Below, one piece after another: positions 34,803-43,202 of a stretch of 64,000 nt of DNA. How positions within the stretch are numbered: the first letter of the stretch is position 1; the number at the start of each line of letters is the position of its first letter. The notes under the pieces are model-generated. The model made no database searches. It had not been told where the DNA came from and saw nothing but the letters and a program-made list of their open reading frames with translations. The translations under genes and the position numbers were made by a program. The DNA is from Streptomyces griseoviridis (GTDB lineage: Bacteria; Actinomycetota; Actinomycetes; Streptomycetales; Streptomycetaceae), in assembly GCF_005222485.1 (NCBI RefSeq), contig NZ_CP029078.1, positions 6,697,501 to 6,761,500 of the forward strand, in the 5' to 3' direction.

Positions 34803-36599
34803 CTAGGCGGCGGTGCTGAAGTCGGTCTGCTTCGGGGCGGTCTTGGCGACGGCGCGTTCGGTGATGTCCTTGGACGCGCGGGCGGAGGCGGCGGAGAATG
34901 AGTCGGCGCCGGGTTCGAGATACCAGGGGCGCAGGTCGAGCATGGCCGCGCGCATGCCGGTGGCGAATGCGAGCGCGGTGCCCTTGGGCAGGGCGCGGAT
35001 GGCGTCGGCGGCCAGGATGCGTTCTTGCCGCATGCTGACGGACGTGGACTTGCCGGACTCGGAGGTCGAGGTGGAGGTGGTCTGGACGTCGTGGTCACCG
35101 ATCAGACGGGACAGCTTGTCGGCGAAGTCGGGGTCGTCGATGCCGGACCCGATGACCTTGATCGTGGAGGCGGACCACATGGCGTCCATGCCGGCGTCGC
35201 CCCAGACTTTCTGGCCCTGCCGGTAGCTCTGCAGGATCGTGATGGGGATGATCCCGCGGCTGCCGAGGTGGGAGTACAGGTCCGGCAGGTCCGAGATTTT
35301 GCAGACGTTGGCGGCCTCGTCGAGGATCGCCAGCATGGGCGGGTCGAGGCGTCCTCCGGCGCGTTCGGCCTGGGCGGTCGCGGCCCGCATGACTGAGTCC
35401 GCGCACGCGGCGATGAGCGCCGAGGCGCCGCCACCGCCGTCCTTCGACAGCAGATAGAGCGTGTCCTTCGAGGTGACGAACTCGCTCGGCTTGAACTCCG
35501 CCACGTTCTTCTGCGGGGTCACCCATGCGGCGATCTCGCTGTTGAGCAGGGCGGCGGCGTACTGGCGGGCGGTCTCGTAGATCCCGTCGCGGGTCTCTGG
35601 CGGGCCCTCCACAGTGCCCTTCAACTGCGCGGCGACAGCGGCGAACCCGTGATCGCGCAGGAGGTCCAGCGGAGTCCGGTCGGCGGGGAAGGCCAGCCAC
35701 TGCATCACGTCCGTGATCGGCCGCTCGGCGAGCGCGGCGGCCAGGAACAGCTGCGAGAGGATGTTGGAGCCCGCCTTAGACCAGAAGTCGCCCTGCTGGG
35801 AGGCGTCCACGGAGGCGGCGAGGAAGTGGCCGGCGAGGCGGCCGGCGCCGTCGAGGGTCTTGGCGTCGGACAAGGGGTTCCACCACATGGCCCGTTCGGC
35901 GTGGGCGATCTGCTGCGGGTCCATCGACCAGGTCCGGCCGACGGCCGCCCGCGCCTCCAGCGTGGCCGTGTAGGCGTCGCCCGCGGCCTTGTTGGAGGTG
36001 AGCAGGACCGGGCCGGGCGCGTTGAGGATGGAGGGGATCGCCAGCGACGTGGTCTTGCCGGACCGCGGTGCCATGATCGCGACGGCGACGTCCTCGTACC
36101 CCATGCGCACTTCGTGCTTCGTGCCCTGGAGGTTGCCGAGCAGGATGCCGGTGTCGGCCGGGTTGAGGTGCTTGGCGTCCTTCAGGCTCGGGCGCAGGGA
36201 GCGGGCTTTGGCGGTGATGGCCTTGGACAGCAGCGGCTCGATGTCCCGCTGCTTTGCCATCCCGGCGACGCGTTTCCTGCGTCCGCCGTTGCCGTCCTTG
36301 TGCCGCTTGTACAGCACGGCGGCCGTGATCCCGAGTGCGAGCAGCACGGTGCCGGGCAGGATGCGGGTGCCCAGCAGCAGGGACGTGTCGCCGAGGCGGG
36401 GCCACAGCTGATCGGGATGGAGCAGGGCCTGGACGGGCTGATACGGCGCACAGGGACCGGTGTCGGTGGCCCAGGAGGTGAGGTTGCCGCCCAGCCACGC
36501 CAGGTTCGACAGGGGGACAGCGATGGCGAGGACGACGCCCAGGACGCAGAAGGCTATGTCGTAGCCGTCGGTGGACGAGGTGGAGGAGAGCTGGGGCAA
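34803..36599 (-). CDS. Type IV secretion coupling protein, VirD4/TraG/TraD family
   Basis: A 598-aa membrane-anchored ATPase. Two hydrophobic segments (about 13-36 and 82-97) precede a RecA-like core with Walker A APRSGKTTS (177-185) and Walker B PMLAILDEAANV. A TraM-recognition/TraG C-terminal part follows. Coupling proteins dock relaxosome and protein substrates on the conjugation channel. Most Streptomyces elements use the FtsK-like TraB instead, so this suggests a VirB/D4-type element; the VirB4-like ATPase at 54313 agrees. It does not itself carry the Arg-terminated tail of its neighbours (ends DFSTAA). Confidence 0.85.
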   Translation of the reverse strand: MPQLSSTSSTDGYDIAFCVLGVVLAIAVPLSNLAWLGGNLTSWATDTGPCAPYQPVQALLHPDQLWPRLGDTSLLLGTRILPGTVLLALGITAAVLYKRHKDGNGGRRKRVAGMAKQRDIEPLLSKAITAKARSLRPSLKDAKHLNPADTGILLGNLQGTKHEVRMGYEDVAVAIMAPRSGKTTSLAIPSILNAPGPVLLTSNKAAGDAYTATLEARAAVGRTWSMDPQQIAHAERAMWWNPLSDAKTLDGAGRLAGHFLAASVDASQQGDFWSKAGSNILSQLFLAAALAERPITDVMQWLAFPADRTPLDLLRDHGFAAVAAQLKGTVEGPPETRDGIYETARQYAAALLNSEIAAWVTPQKNVAEFKPSEFVTSKDTLYLLSKDGGGGASALIAACADSVMRAATAQAERAGGRLDPPMLAILDEAANVCKISDLPDLYSHLGSRGIIPITILQSYRQGQKVWGDAGMDAMWSASTIKVIGSGIDDPDFADKLSRLIGDHDVQTTSTSTSESGKSTSVSMRQERILAADAIRALPKGTALAFATGMRAAMLDLRPWYLEPGADSFSAASARASKDITERAVAKTAPKQTDFSTAA

Positions 36600-36647
36600 G
36601 GGCTGTTCCAGGTACGTGGGTGAGGAGCGCGGCGCGGGCGGGGCCGG

Positions 36648-37400
36648 TCAGCGGGTGCGGCGCGGCGAAGGGCCGTGTGGCGGGGGCGGGGCAGTGGTCG
36701 CTGGGCGGTGCCGGGCGGCGAGGGTGCTGACGCGTCGCTCCAGGGCGAAGGCGATGTCCGGCGCGGGGAGGTGATGGGTGTGCACGGTCATGCGGTCGCG
36801 GGCCAGGCCCGGGATCCGGCTCGGATCGCGGGGGATGGGGGTGCGGTCGGCGAGCGACTGCGTCACGGCGGCGATCAGGTGCAGCGGGGTGGTGCCGGTG
36901 AACACGGCCCGCCAGATCGTCGGGTCCTGGATCACTGCGGTCTCGATGCTCCACAGATCCCGGCCGCCGATCCGCCAGACGTGCGCGATGTTGTCGGGGG
37001 AGGCGAGGCCACCGAGGTGGGGCGGCGTGTGCCAGCCTGCGTCGCGCAGCGGGGCGCAGGGATCGGGCGCTGCGGTGGGCGGGCCGGATGGATCGGTCAG
37101 GGCGTCGGTGAAGGTGGCGATGATCTCGACGGGGGTGCGGGCTTCGAAGGTGGCCGTCCAGCCGGGGTGATCCGCGGTACGCGCGTGCCGGATGGTCCAC
37201 CAGCCCGGATCGTCCGGGTCGGGGTCCAGACGCAGCTGGATGAGTTGGTCCGGGCTGGTGAGCAGGACGCGCGGCATCAGCGGGTCGTGTCCGTAGCTCC
37301 AGCCGGCGGCGCGATGCAGCGGCACGGTGATCCACCCCGGGTCTCCGCCGCCCGCGAGATAGCGCGGGGTGATGAGTGCCTGCTCGACGGTGTCGCTCAC
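36648..37400 (-). CDS. DUF317 protein
   Basis: A 250-aa protein with two DUF317-type halves. The first begins TPRYLAGGGDPGWITVPL and contains GWTATFEARTPVEIIATFTD. The second repeats the pattern with IWRAVFTGTTPLHLIAAVTQ. DUF317 is almost confined to actinomycete plasmids and integrative elements and has no assigned function. GTG at 37400 overlaps the upstream stop (GTGA). The C-terminus is Pro-rich and ends HGPSPRRTR. Three other DUF317 genes lie at 38074, 39407 and 48339. Confidence 0.8.
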   Translation of the reverse strand: MSDTVEQALITPRYLAGGGDPGWITVPLHRAAGWSYGHDPLMPRVLLTSPDQLIQLRLDPDPDDPGWWTIRHARTADHPGWTATFEARTPVEIIATFTDALTDPSGPPTAAPDPCAPLRDAGWHTPPHLGGLASPDNIAHVWRIGGRDLWSIETAVIQDPTIWRAVFTGTTPLHLIAAVTQSLADRTPIPRDPSRIPGLARDRMTVHTHHLPAPDIAFALERRVSTLAARHRPATTAPPPPHGPSPRRTR

Positions 37401-38005
37401 GCGCACCACCGCCGGGCCGCAGACGACGCTGCGGCGGCCTTGGGCACGGGTGGCGCCGTGACCAGTGCTGGCGCGGATGCCTTCGGTCGCTTCTGCGCCA
37501 GCGCGTTGATGGCGAAGAGCGACTGGCCGTGGATCGCCCACTGGTCGAGGTAGTGCCAGGCTTCCGCGTAGCTTTCGGCGAGCGGTTCATCGAACGCCTC
37601 GGTCCCGGGCCGGGCACTCGCGGGCAGTGCGCGGCGCACGGCGAGCCAGTCGTCGTGGACGGCGTACAGCCCCTTGGTGCTGTCGCGCAGTTCTCGCACC
37701 TGCCAGGCGTAGCGCCGGGTCCGGGCGGAGGTGGGCAGCTGGGCGAGCTGCTGTTCGGCGACGTGCACCAGTTCGTCGGCGTGGTCATATACCCGGCCGA
37801 AAGAGACCAAAGTATCGGAGTCACGCTGGCGCTGGCGCAGGCCGTAGGCGTCCTCGTCGTAGGGCTGGTGCGTGTCGGGGTCGGAGTGCTGGTCGGAGTA
37901 GGCGTCCCAGGCGGCGAGGATCTGCCTGCTTTCCCGCAGGTAGATGGCGAGTTGGCTCAGATGGAGGCGGTGCTCTGGGCTCGCGGGTTCCAGTGGAATG
38001 GTCAA
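37397..38005 (-). CDS. Unknown helical protein, 202 aa
   Basis: Not recognised. It is mainly alpha-helical (DADELVHVAEQQLAQL-like segments, SYAEAWHYLDQWAIHGQSLF) and charged, with no membrane segment. It is sandwiched between two DUF317 genes and coupled to the next by a GTGA overlap. The tail is Ala/Pro-rich with PVPKAAAASSAARRWCA at the end. Probably an accessory protein of the element. Confidence 0.6.
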   Translation of the reverse strand: MTIPLEPASPEHRLHLSQLAIYLRESRQILAAWDAYSDQHSDPDTHQPYDEDAYGLRQRQRDSDTLVSFGRVYDHADELVHVAEQQLAQLPTSARTRRYAWQVRELRDSTKGLYAVHDDWLAVRRALPASARPGTEAFDEPLAESYAEAWHYLDQWAIHGQSLFAINALAQKRPKASAPALVTAPPVPKAAAASSAARRWCA

Positions 38006-38073
38006 GAAGGGCCTTCGGGCGTACAGGTGTGACGGCGAGGGGGTGCGGCGCGGCCGGGGCCGCGCCGCGTGGT

Positions 38074-38892
38074 TCAGCGGCCCCGTGCCGCAGCAGCGGC
38101 CAACTCGGCGGCGGGTGCCGGGACGGTGTGCGTGGTCGGCGCGCTACTGCGGCGGGCCTTGCGGGCAGCGGCCCGGATGGCCTTCAGGCGCGCCTCGTGG
38201 GCGGCGGCCAGTTGCTCGCCCTGGGCGCCGCGTTCCACCTGGGTGACCAGGTGGGAGTGCGGGACGTCGTAGTGGCCGCGCGGCACGGGCGCGGGGTCGG
38301 TGAGGGCGGTGGCGAAGGCGGCGAGCAGGTGGCGGGGTGTGCGGTCGTCGAAGTACGCGTGCCACAGCCGCTGGTGGCCGCCGAGACCGGTGGGGAGCGC
38401 GACGTCGGCGCTCCAGCTGAAGTAGTCGCTCGTCAGCGTTGCCCGCCGCTCGATGGTGGTGATGCCGTCCGGATGGCGCGCACTCTCATTGCCCCGCTCG
38501 TCGCGCTCGTAGGTCCAGTTCGCCACTTGCAGGGTCGGCCACACGTCTGGCTCCGTGGCCGGGGCGGGGTGCAGGAGGGCGTCGGTGAATCCGGCGATGA
38601 TCTCGGCGGGTGTGTTGCCGCCGAACGACGCGTGCCAGCGCTGTGAGGAGATCCGCCACCAGGCGGAGTATGTGTCCGCAGCGGGTTCGAGTACGAGCGT
38701 GTGGCGGAAGTCGGGGCTGGCCAGGACGACATGGGGAAAGTCGGGGTCGGCGTAGTTTTTCCAGCCGCCGGCCCGCAGCGCCTGGGTGACATGGCGCGGG
38801 TCGCCGGGCCCGGCGAGATGACGGGGACTGGTGTCGAACCAGATACGAGACCAGGGGTCGTCGGCCTTGCTGACGATGTAGGGGCGGGTCAC
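38074..38892 (-). CDS. DUF317 protein
   Basis: A 272-aa DUF317 protein. Landmarks are SPRHLAGPGDPRHVTQALRA, WHASFGGNTPAEIIAGFTDA and the second-half counterpart WHAYFDDRTPRHLLAAFATA. The GTG start at 38892 overlaps the stop of the upstream gene. A helical linker (HEARLKAIRAAARKARR) leads to an Ala-rich tail ending AAAAARGR. The three DUF317 proteins in this operon are diverged from each other, so they are old paralogues rather than recent copies. Confidence 0.8.
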   Translation of the reverse strand: MTRPYIVSKADDPWSRIWFDTSPRHLAGPGDPRHVTQALRAGGWKNYADPDFPHVVLASPDFRHTLVLEPAADTYSAWWRISSQRWHASFGGNTPAEIIAGFTDALLHPAPATEPDVWPTLQVANWTYERDERGNESARHPDGITTIERRATLTSDYFSWSADVALPTGLGGHQRLWHAYFDDRTPRHLLAAFATALTDPAPVPRGHYDVPHSHLVTQVERGAQGEQLAAAHEARLKAIRAAARKARRSSAPTTHTVPAPAAELAAAAARGR

Positions 38893-39242
38893 GGAGTCGT
38901 CGGCGGACCTGCGGGCGCGAACGCCTGGCCGCCCAGGCGCTGGATGTCCCAGTGCAGGACGTGCCAGTCCGTGGCTTCCTGGGCGGCGTCCCGGAGCCCG
39001 TCGATGATCAGGCGGATCTCGTCGGTCTGGGGGCTGGCGGCCTGCTGGGAGACGAGGTGCGCGGCGTTGCGCAGGACGTCGCCGAGCAGGATGGGGACGC
39101 CGGTGTCCTCGTCGAGGAGGCGAGCCAGCAGCGGCAGCACGTCGGTGACGGGCGGGTCGGTGCGTAGATAGTCCTTGAGCTGGGTCAGGGTTGCGGTCGC
39201 CTGCGCGATCTGGTCGGAGCTGGGGTGTGAGGGGTTGGGCAT
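38889..39242 (-). CDS. Unknown small protein, 117 aa
   Basis: Not recognised. Helical, with ATATLTQLKDYLRTDPP, VLPLLARLLDEDTG and DVLRNAAHLVSQQA. A similar helical organisation (VLDYDEGLLGRVTDLVATG, AAQILGKVLDYDEG) occurs in the product of the gene at 40210, which precedes another DUF317 gene in the same way, so each DUF317 gene here seems paired with one small helical partner. ATG at 39242; the stop overlaps the next start. Confidence 0.6.
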   Translation of the reverse strand: MPNPSHPSSDQIAQATATLTQLKDYLRTDPPVTDVLPLLARLLDEDTGVPILLGDVLRNAAHLVSQQAASPQTDEIRLIIDGLRDAAQEATDWHVLHWDIQRLGGQAFAPAGPPTTP

Positions 39243-39283
39243 CAGCGTCCTTGAGTGAAACGTGGTGGTGAGCGGGGCCAGGC

Positions 39284-39317
39284 TGTGGACAGCCCTGTGG
39301 ATATCCCCTGTGGTGAG
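39284..39317. repeat. Three CTGTGG direct repeats at 12-13 bp spacing (DnaA-box-like)
   Basis: TGTGGACAG, TGTGGATAT and TGTGGTGAG start at 39284, 39296 and 39309. On the complementary strand the first two read CTGTCCACA and ATATCCACA, one mismatch from DnaA boxes. They lie in the 164-bp gap upstream of the 38889 gene. The array is short; it could be an operator or a minor initiator-binding site. Confidence 0.35.
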
Positions 39318-39406
39318 GGTGTCGTCGCAGTTCAGATCGGTGATGAACCTCCTTGCCATCGAGGGAAGTTGGGGACAGGGCGGCGGGCGTGTCCACCCGA
39401 GGCCGG

Positions 39407-40213
39407 TCAGCGGCGTCGGCCGTCGGACGTCGCGTACGGGCGAGCGCCGGGGCTGGAGCGGGCCCGGTTGGTGGCGAAGGAGTGACGGGCCCATGTGGCC
39501 GCTCTGGCGGCGGTGATCCGGGCCTGCTGCCAGGCGCTGAGTTGGGACGGTAGGACGGACACGGAAGTGGTGCGGATCCGCTGGGAGGGCGGGATGTGGC
39601 CGAGGGGCCGCAGCACGGGCTGCGGGTCCGCGAGCGCCGTGCTGAATGCCTGCACCAGATGCATCGGCGTGGTCGGGGTGAACATGGCCTCCCACACTCG
39701 GCCGTGTTCGTTGCGGGCGCCGGCCCACCAGTGCGCCTGCCCGGGGCTGGACTGGTGGAAGCGGACGAAGGCGTCGCCGTCCGGGCTGCGGGCGGTGAAG
39801 TGCTGGCCGCGCTCGGTCTCCCAGCCCTGTTGCTGCAGGGGCTCCCACACGTTGGGGGCGTGCGCCTTGCGCTCCTTGCACAGGGCGTCGGTGATACCGG
39901 CGACGATTTCGACGGGCGTCTGCCGGCCGAAGGTGGCGTGCCATGCGTCCTGGTGCGTGGTCTGCTTCCCGCTGACGGTCCAGCCGCCGGGCTGGGTGAA
40001 CGGGTCGTATCCGATGCGCACGGACTTGTCCGGGCTGTCGAAGACGATGGGGCCGCCGGTCTTGGACTTGTCCTTCCACCCGGAGGCGCGCAGGTACGCG
40101 GTGACGTGGCGCAGGTCGCCGCCGCCGGCGAGATAGCGGGGCTCGACGAGGTAGTGCTGCTGGGCCTGCTGACCGGTGGCGCCCCAGCCGGTCCACTGCT
40201 TGTTCTGTCTCAC
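39407..40213 (-). CDS. DUF317 protein
   Basis: A 268-aa DUF317 protein with EPRYLAGGGDLRHVTAYLRA, WHATFGRQTPVEIVAGITDA and a second half WEAMFTPTTPMHLVQAFSTA. GTG at 40213 overlaps the stop of the 40210 gene. After a helical linker (QQARITAARAATWARHSF) the tail ends ATSDGRRR. The gene order small-helical-protein then DUF317 repeats the arrangement at 39242-38074. Confidence 0.8.
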   Translation of the reverse strand: MRQNKQWTGWGATGQQAQQHYLVEPRYLAGGGDLRHVTAYLRASGWKDKSKTGGPIVFDSPDKSVRIGYDPFTQPGGWTVSGKQTTHQDAWHATFGRQTPVEIVAGITDALCKERKAHAPNVWEPLQQQGWETERGQHFTARSPDGDAFVRFHQSSPGQAHWWAGARNEHGRVWEAMFTPTTPMHLVQAFSTALADPQPVLRPLGHIPPSQRIRTTSVSVLPSQLSAWQQARITAARAATWARHSFATNRARSSPGARPYATSDGRRR

Positions 40214-40602
40214 CGGTGCCGCCTGACGACCATCGCCGATCCGGCGGGCCGCGCAGTCGGGCTGGTGGATGGGGTGGTGGGCGTGGTGAGCTGTTTGATC
40301 GTGCCGGTGTGCTCGTTGAGGTCCTCGCCCACGCTGTCGAGTTCGTTGGCCGCGCGGCCCAGGGCCAGCCACACCTCGGGGTGCAGGATGCCGCGCTGGG
40401 AGTTGTCCTGGGCGAAGCGTGATCCGGTGGCGACCAGGTCGGTGACTCGTCCGAGCAGGCCCTCGTCGTAGTCGAGGACCTTGCCGAGAATCTGGGCGGC
40501 CTCGTGCGGCGGCGACTGGGCCAAGAGCTGTGTGAGCTGGCTGAGCTGGCGTGCGATGTCGTCAGCGAGCTGTACCGAGGTGAGGGGCGGGGGGTTGGTC
40601 AT
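40210..40602 (-). CDS. Unknown small helical protein, 130 aa
   Basis: Not recognised. SVQLADDIARQLSQLTQLLA and a central helix around RVTDLVATGSRFAQDN suggest a coiled-coil-like bundle. It resembles the 38889 product in size, composition and in preceding a DUF317 gene. ATG at 40602; the stop overlaps the DUF317 GTG. A Thr/Pro-rich tail ends SAMVVRRHR. Confidence 0.6.
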   Translation of the reverse strand: MTNPPPLTSVQLADDIARQLSQLTQLLAQSPPHEAAQILGKVLDYDEGLLGRVTDLVATGSRFAQDNSQRGILHPEVWLALGRAANELDSVGEDLNEHTGTIKQLTTPTTPSTSPTARPAGSAMVVRRHR

Positions 40603-40631
40603 GGGCCTCCTGAACGGGCCAGGTCGGGCTG

Positions 40632-40853
40632 CTAGTTGTGGTGGCGGATGTGGTGGCTGTCGACGAGAGGGAACATGTCCCGGCGACGGGCTTCGTCGAG
40701 GGCCGCTTCGGGGTGCCCGCCGGCCAGCAGGTTGGTCCATGTGCGGCTGTCGGCGGTGACGGCACGCAGGTAGCGGCGGAAGAGGGCGGTGACCAGGCGG
40801 GGCTTGCGGTCGGCTGTGATGGGTGGTGGGGTGCGGTCGGGTTCGTGGGTGAC
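40632..40853 (-). CDS. Small unknown protein, ~73 aa, start unclear
   Basis: The frame THEPDRTPPPITADRKPRLV followed by TALFRRYLRAVTADSRTW shows coding-type third positions and ends DSHHIRHHN. No ATG, GTG or TTG lies in frame before the conserved-looking part; a GTC at 40853 stands five bases after GGAG. A non-standard start or a start-codon mutation is possible. No function is seen. Confidence 0.4.
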   Translation of the reverse strand, partial: VTHEPDRTPPPITADRKPRLVTALFRRYLRAVTADSRTWTNLLAGGHPEAALDEARRRDMFPLVDSHHIRHHN

Positions 40854-40908
40854 AGGTACTCCAGGTGAGGGCTGGGCCGGCCCCGTTGGGGGTCGGCGCG
40901 GTGGGTGG

Positions 40909-41280
40909 TCAGCGCGTACGGCGAGGGTGCGACGCGCTTGGGGCAGGTGCTGCGGGCGCCGGTGCCGGCCGGTGTGCTGGGGATGCGTCGAGGGCGGCGC
41001 GGTAGGCGGTGCCGCCGAAGAGGCCCCCATCGATGGAGACCTGGAAGCTGTGGCGGGTCAGCAGCCACACAGCTCGATCGGCCATGTCCTTCATGGCGAT
41101 CTCGTCCATCTGGTCGGGGACTTGATGCCAGATCTCGCCCTGGGCGCCGTGGCGTTCGAGGCCGAGGCCGTCGAGCAGGATGAGCAGCTGCTCCGGGGCG
41201 CTGGTGCGGGTATCGACGTAGATCGTTCCGTCGCGGTGATAGAACTCGACGTCGACCTCGTGCTCGTCCGCCAGGCTCAC
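40909..41280 (-). CDS. Small unknown protein built on the AGF/AGY module
   Basis: A 123-aa protein whose first ~85 residues are one copy of a module repeated in this region: VEFYHRDGTIYVDTRTSAPE, LLILLDGLGLERHG, EIWHQVPDQM and ADRAVWLLTRHSFQVSIDGG. It aligns along its length with the next gene's product (41306). GTG at 41280 has a strong AAAGGAG nine to ten bases upstream. The C-terminal ~35 residues are Ala/Pro-rich and end SASHPRRTR. Function unknown. Confidence 0.65.
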   Translation of the reverse strand: MSLADEHEVDVEFYHRDGTIYVDTRTSAPEQLLILLDGLGLERHGAQGEIWHQVPDQMDEIAMKDMADRAVWLLTRHSFQVSIDGGLFGGTAYRAALDASPAHRPAPAPAAPAPSASHPRRTR

Positions 41281-41305
41281 GAGCGGGACTCCTTTCGATC
41301 GTGGC

Positions 41306-41728
41306 TCACCGCCGACGAGGTGTCGCCGGACTGCCGTGGGCCTGGATGACGGAGGTGGTCGCGGTGTGCGGCGCGGCTGCGGCGCCGGGCTGGTGGCGCA
41401 GTGCCTCTGCGGCCTCCTGATAGGCGGCGGCGTCCCAGACGGCGTTGGTGATGTTGACCAGGTATCCGGCCACGAGCAGCGTGGGAACGGCGCTGGTGGC
41501 GAGCCTCTTCTTCTCGGCCTTGGTGAGGCGGTCGGGGACCTCGTGCCAGACATAGACGGGCCCGGCTGTCGTCAGGGTCTTGCGTTCGAAGCCGAGGCTG
41601 TCGAGCAGGGCCAGGAGTTTCTCGGGCGCATCGGTGGGGGTGTCGGCGTGGACCGTGTCGGTCAGCGGTTTGATGTAGATCTCGACGTCGGTGCCTTCGT
41701 CGTCGGCGCGGTTTCCCACGTACGGCAT
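41306..41728 (-). CDS. Small unknown protein, paralogue of the 40909 product
   Basis: A 140-aa protein, alignable with its neighbour: VEIYIKPLTDTVHADTPTDA, EKLLALLDSLGFERK, VYVWHEVPDRLTKAEKKRLA and LLVAGYLVNI. The pattern strand-APEKLL-GF-strand-helix-AGYxVxI defines the recurrent module. A start at ATG 41728 or GTG 41719 is possible; AGGAG fits the GTG spacing better. The tail is Ala/Thr-rich and ends GSPATPRRR. Confidence 0.65.
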   Translation of the reverse strand: MPYVGNRADDEGTDVEIYIKPLTDTVHADTPTDAPEKLLALLDSLGFERKTLTTAGPVYVWHEVPDRLTKAEKKRLATSAVPTLLVAGYLVNITNAVWDAAAYQEAAEALRHQPGAAAAPHTATTSVIQAHGSPATPRRR

Positions 41729-41748
41729 GCTCCTGTTCGGGGATCGGG

Positions 41749-42417
41749 TCAGCGCTGTCGAACGGCGGGCGCAGCCAGTGGCGAGGGCGCTGTGGACACT
41801 GGGCGGGGGTGGGTCTGTAGTGCGGGGCCGGTCCGGTCGACGTCGTTGCGGACCTGCTCGATCTGCCAGGTGAGGGTGGACAGTTTGTTGGCGATGGCCC
41901 CCAGCTGCATCGCCACCTGCGGGTCACGGCCGGCGTCCTTGAGACGCCGGCCCCACGATGCCCAGGTCGCAAGCAGCGACTGCGTAAGGCGGGGTATCAG
42001 GCCGTCGTCGGGTGCCGCGATCTCGGTTAGGACCGCCGCGACCTGCCGGTCACTGTCGGCATCGCTGCCGAGTGAGGTGAGCTGTTCGAGATGGCGGTGG
42101 GCGGCTTGCCGGTCGCTGTCCTGGGTGGCCAGGGTGTTGAGCGTGGGGTCGAGATGGACGCTGTACCCAGCCAGAAGCAGGGCATGGGCTGCGCCGGTGG
42201 CACCCTGACGCTGCTCCTCGACGGACAGGGCGTGTGGCAGGCGGTGGTAGTCGCCGCGGGGGCCTGGGGCGGAACGGAAGCCGCCGGCGGTCTGCAGGAG
42301 GCCGGCCGCGCGCTGGTCGCCCCCGATGGCAACGACCAGCGCGGTCTTCGGGTCCCGGGTGATGGTCACGTAGTCCAGGACGAGGAACGTCGGCTCGTCC
42401 CCGTGGGCGAGAGTCAC
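41749..42417 (-). CDS. Unknown protein, AGF/AGY module plus helical domain
   Basis: A 222-aa protein. Residues ~25-95 contain the module: ALVVAIGGDQRAAGLLQTAG GF, then DYHRLPHALSVEEQRQGATG and LLLAGYSVHLDP. The second half is helical (LTQSLLATWASWGRRLKDAG, IANKLSTLTWQIEQVRNDV) and ends in a Pro/Ala tail APAVRQR. GTG at 42417 overlaps the upstream stop. The product of 43203 has the same two-part layout. Confidence 0.65.
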   Translation of the reverse strand: MTLAHGDEPTFLVLDYVTITRDPKTALVVAIGGDQRAAGLLQTAGGFRSAPGPRGDYHRLPHALSVEEQRQGATGAAHALLLAGYSVHLDPTLNTLATQDSDRQAAHRHLEQLTSLGSDADSDRQVAAVLTEIAAPDDGLIPRLTQSLLATWASWGRRLKDAGRDPQVAMQLGAIANKLSTLTWQIEQVRNDVDRTGPALQTHPRPVSTAPSPLAAPAVRQR

Positions 42418-43172
42418 CGGCCCCGGTGCGGAGAGGTGACCGGCGGGCTCGGAGGCGCTACCGCGGTGGTGCCCAGGGCGGGCCGGGCGGGCGGATTACG
42501 TAGAACGACGCCGACGCCCAGCTCGGACAAGCGGTGGCCGACGGCTCGTACGGACGCGGCCTGGTGCGCGGAGTCGTCACCGGACAGGACGAAGACCTCG
42601 TTTTCCACGTCGAGGGCGAAGCCGGCCTCGGTCAGGGCCTGGGCGATGTCGTCGCGGTAGGGCTTGTCGACGACGAGGGCGTCGCCGGACCAGGTCATCA
42701 CCACCTGTTCCGGCTCGGCGGCCGGCGGCATCGTGAGGCGGGCGGCGTTGGTGCGGACCTGGGCGAGGGCCTTGTCGTACCGGGGCAACAGGTCGTAATG
42801 GATGTCCTCGGCGGCGCTGAACGGATCGGCGTCCACCGCGATTCCGTCGGGCTCGCGGACGCCACGGAACGCTTCGGCCGGTGCGTCGGTGGGGGCCATA
42901 GCGGCGATCAGGTAGCCCTCGCCGTGCCCGAGCGGGTCCGCGACGAACAGTCGGCTGCCGTCGTCGCGGGTCAGCACGGCGCAGTGGTCCACGGTGTGCT
43001 TGGCCAGGGTGTCCGCGACATCGTTCATGTCCCACACGTGGTCGGTGAGGGCGTCGTGGTCGTTGTTGCCGCCGCGGTCCGGGTGGTACGTGCTGGTCCA
43101 GGCGCCGGGCAGTTCGCCGGCGAGTACGGCAGCGAACGAGCCGAGAGTGGCGTCGGGGGTGGGGTCGTGCAT
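42414..43172 (-). CDS. Unknown two-domain protein (LPGxW domain then AGF module)
   Basis: A 252-aa protein. The first part (VLAGELPGAWTSTYHPD, CAVLTRDDGSRLFVADPLGH GEGYLIAA) aligns with the second domain of the 47102 product. The last ~75 residues form the AGF module (VMTWSGDALVVDKPYRDDIA, ALTEAGFALDVENEVFVLSG, RLSELGVGVVLRN). In the 47102 product these two domains occur in the opposite order. A GAGGAG with ideal spacing supports ATG at 43172. The tail is Pro-rich and ends TSPHRGR. Confidence 0.65.
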   Translation of the reverse strand: MHDPTPDATLGSFAAVLAGELPGAWTSTYHPDRGGNNDHDALTDHVWDMNDVADTLAKHTVDHCAVLTRDDGSRLFVADPLGHGEGYLIAAMAPTDAPAEAFRGVREPDGIAVDADPFSAAEDIHYDLLPRYDKALAQVRTNAARLTMPPAAEPEQVVMTWSGDALVVDKPYRDDIAQALTEAGFALDVENEVFVLSGDDSAHQAASVRAVGHRLSELGVGVVLRNPPARPALGTTAVAPPSPPVTSPHRGR

Positions 43173-43202
43173 GGTCTCCTCGAAGGAAGTAGGGGGCGGG
43201 GG

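Noticed and set aside
35649..36623. Open frame antisense to the coupling-protein gene
   Set aside because: The Gly/Val/Arg-rich artefact has no motifs; the minus strand has Walker A and B.
39284..39317. CRISPR-like repeat
   Set aside because: Units are only 6-9 bp with 12-13 bp spacing, far too short for a CRISPR array.
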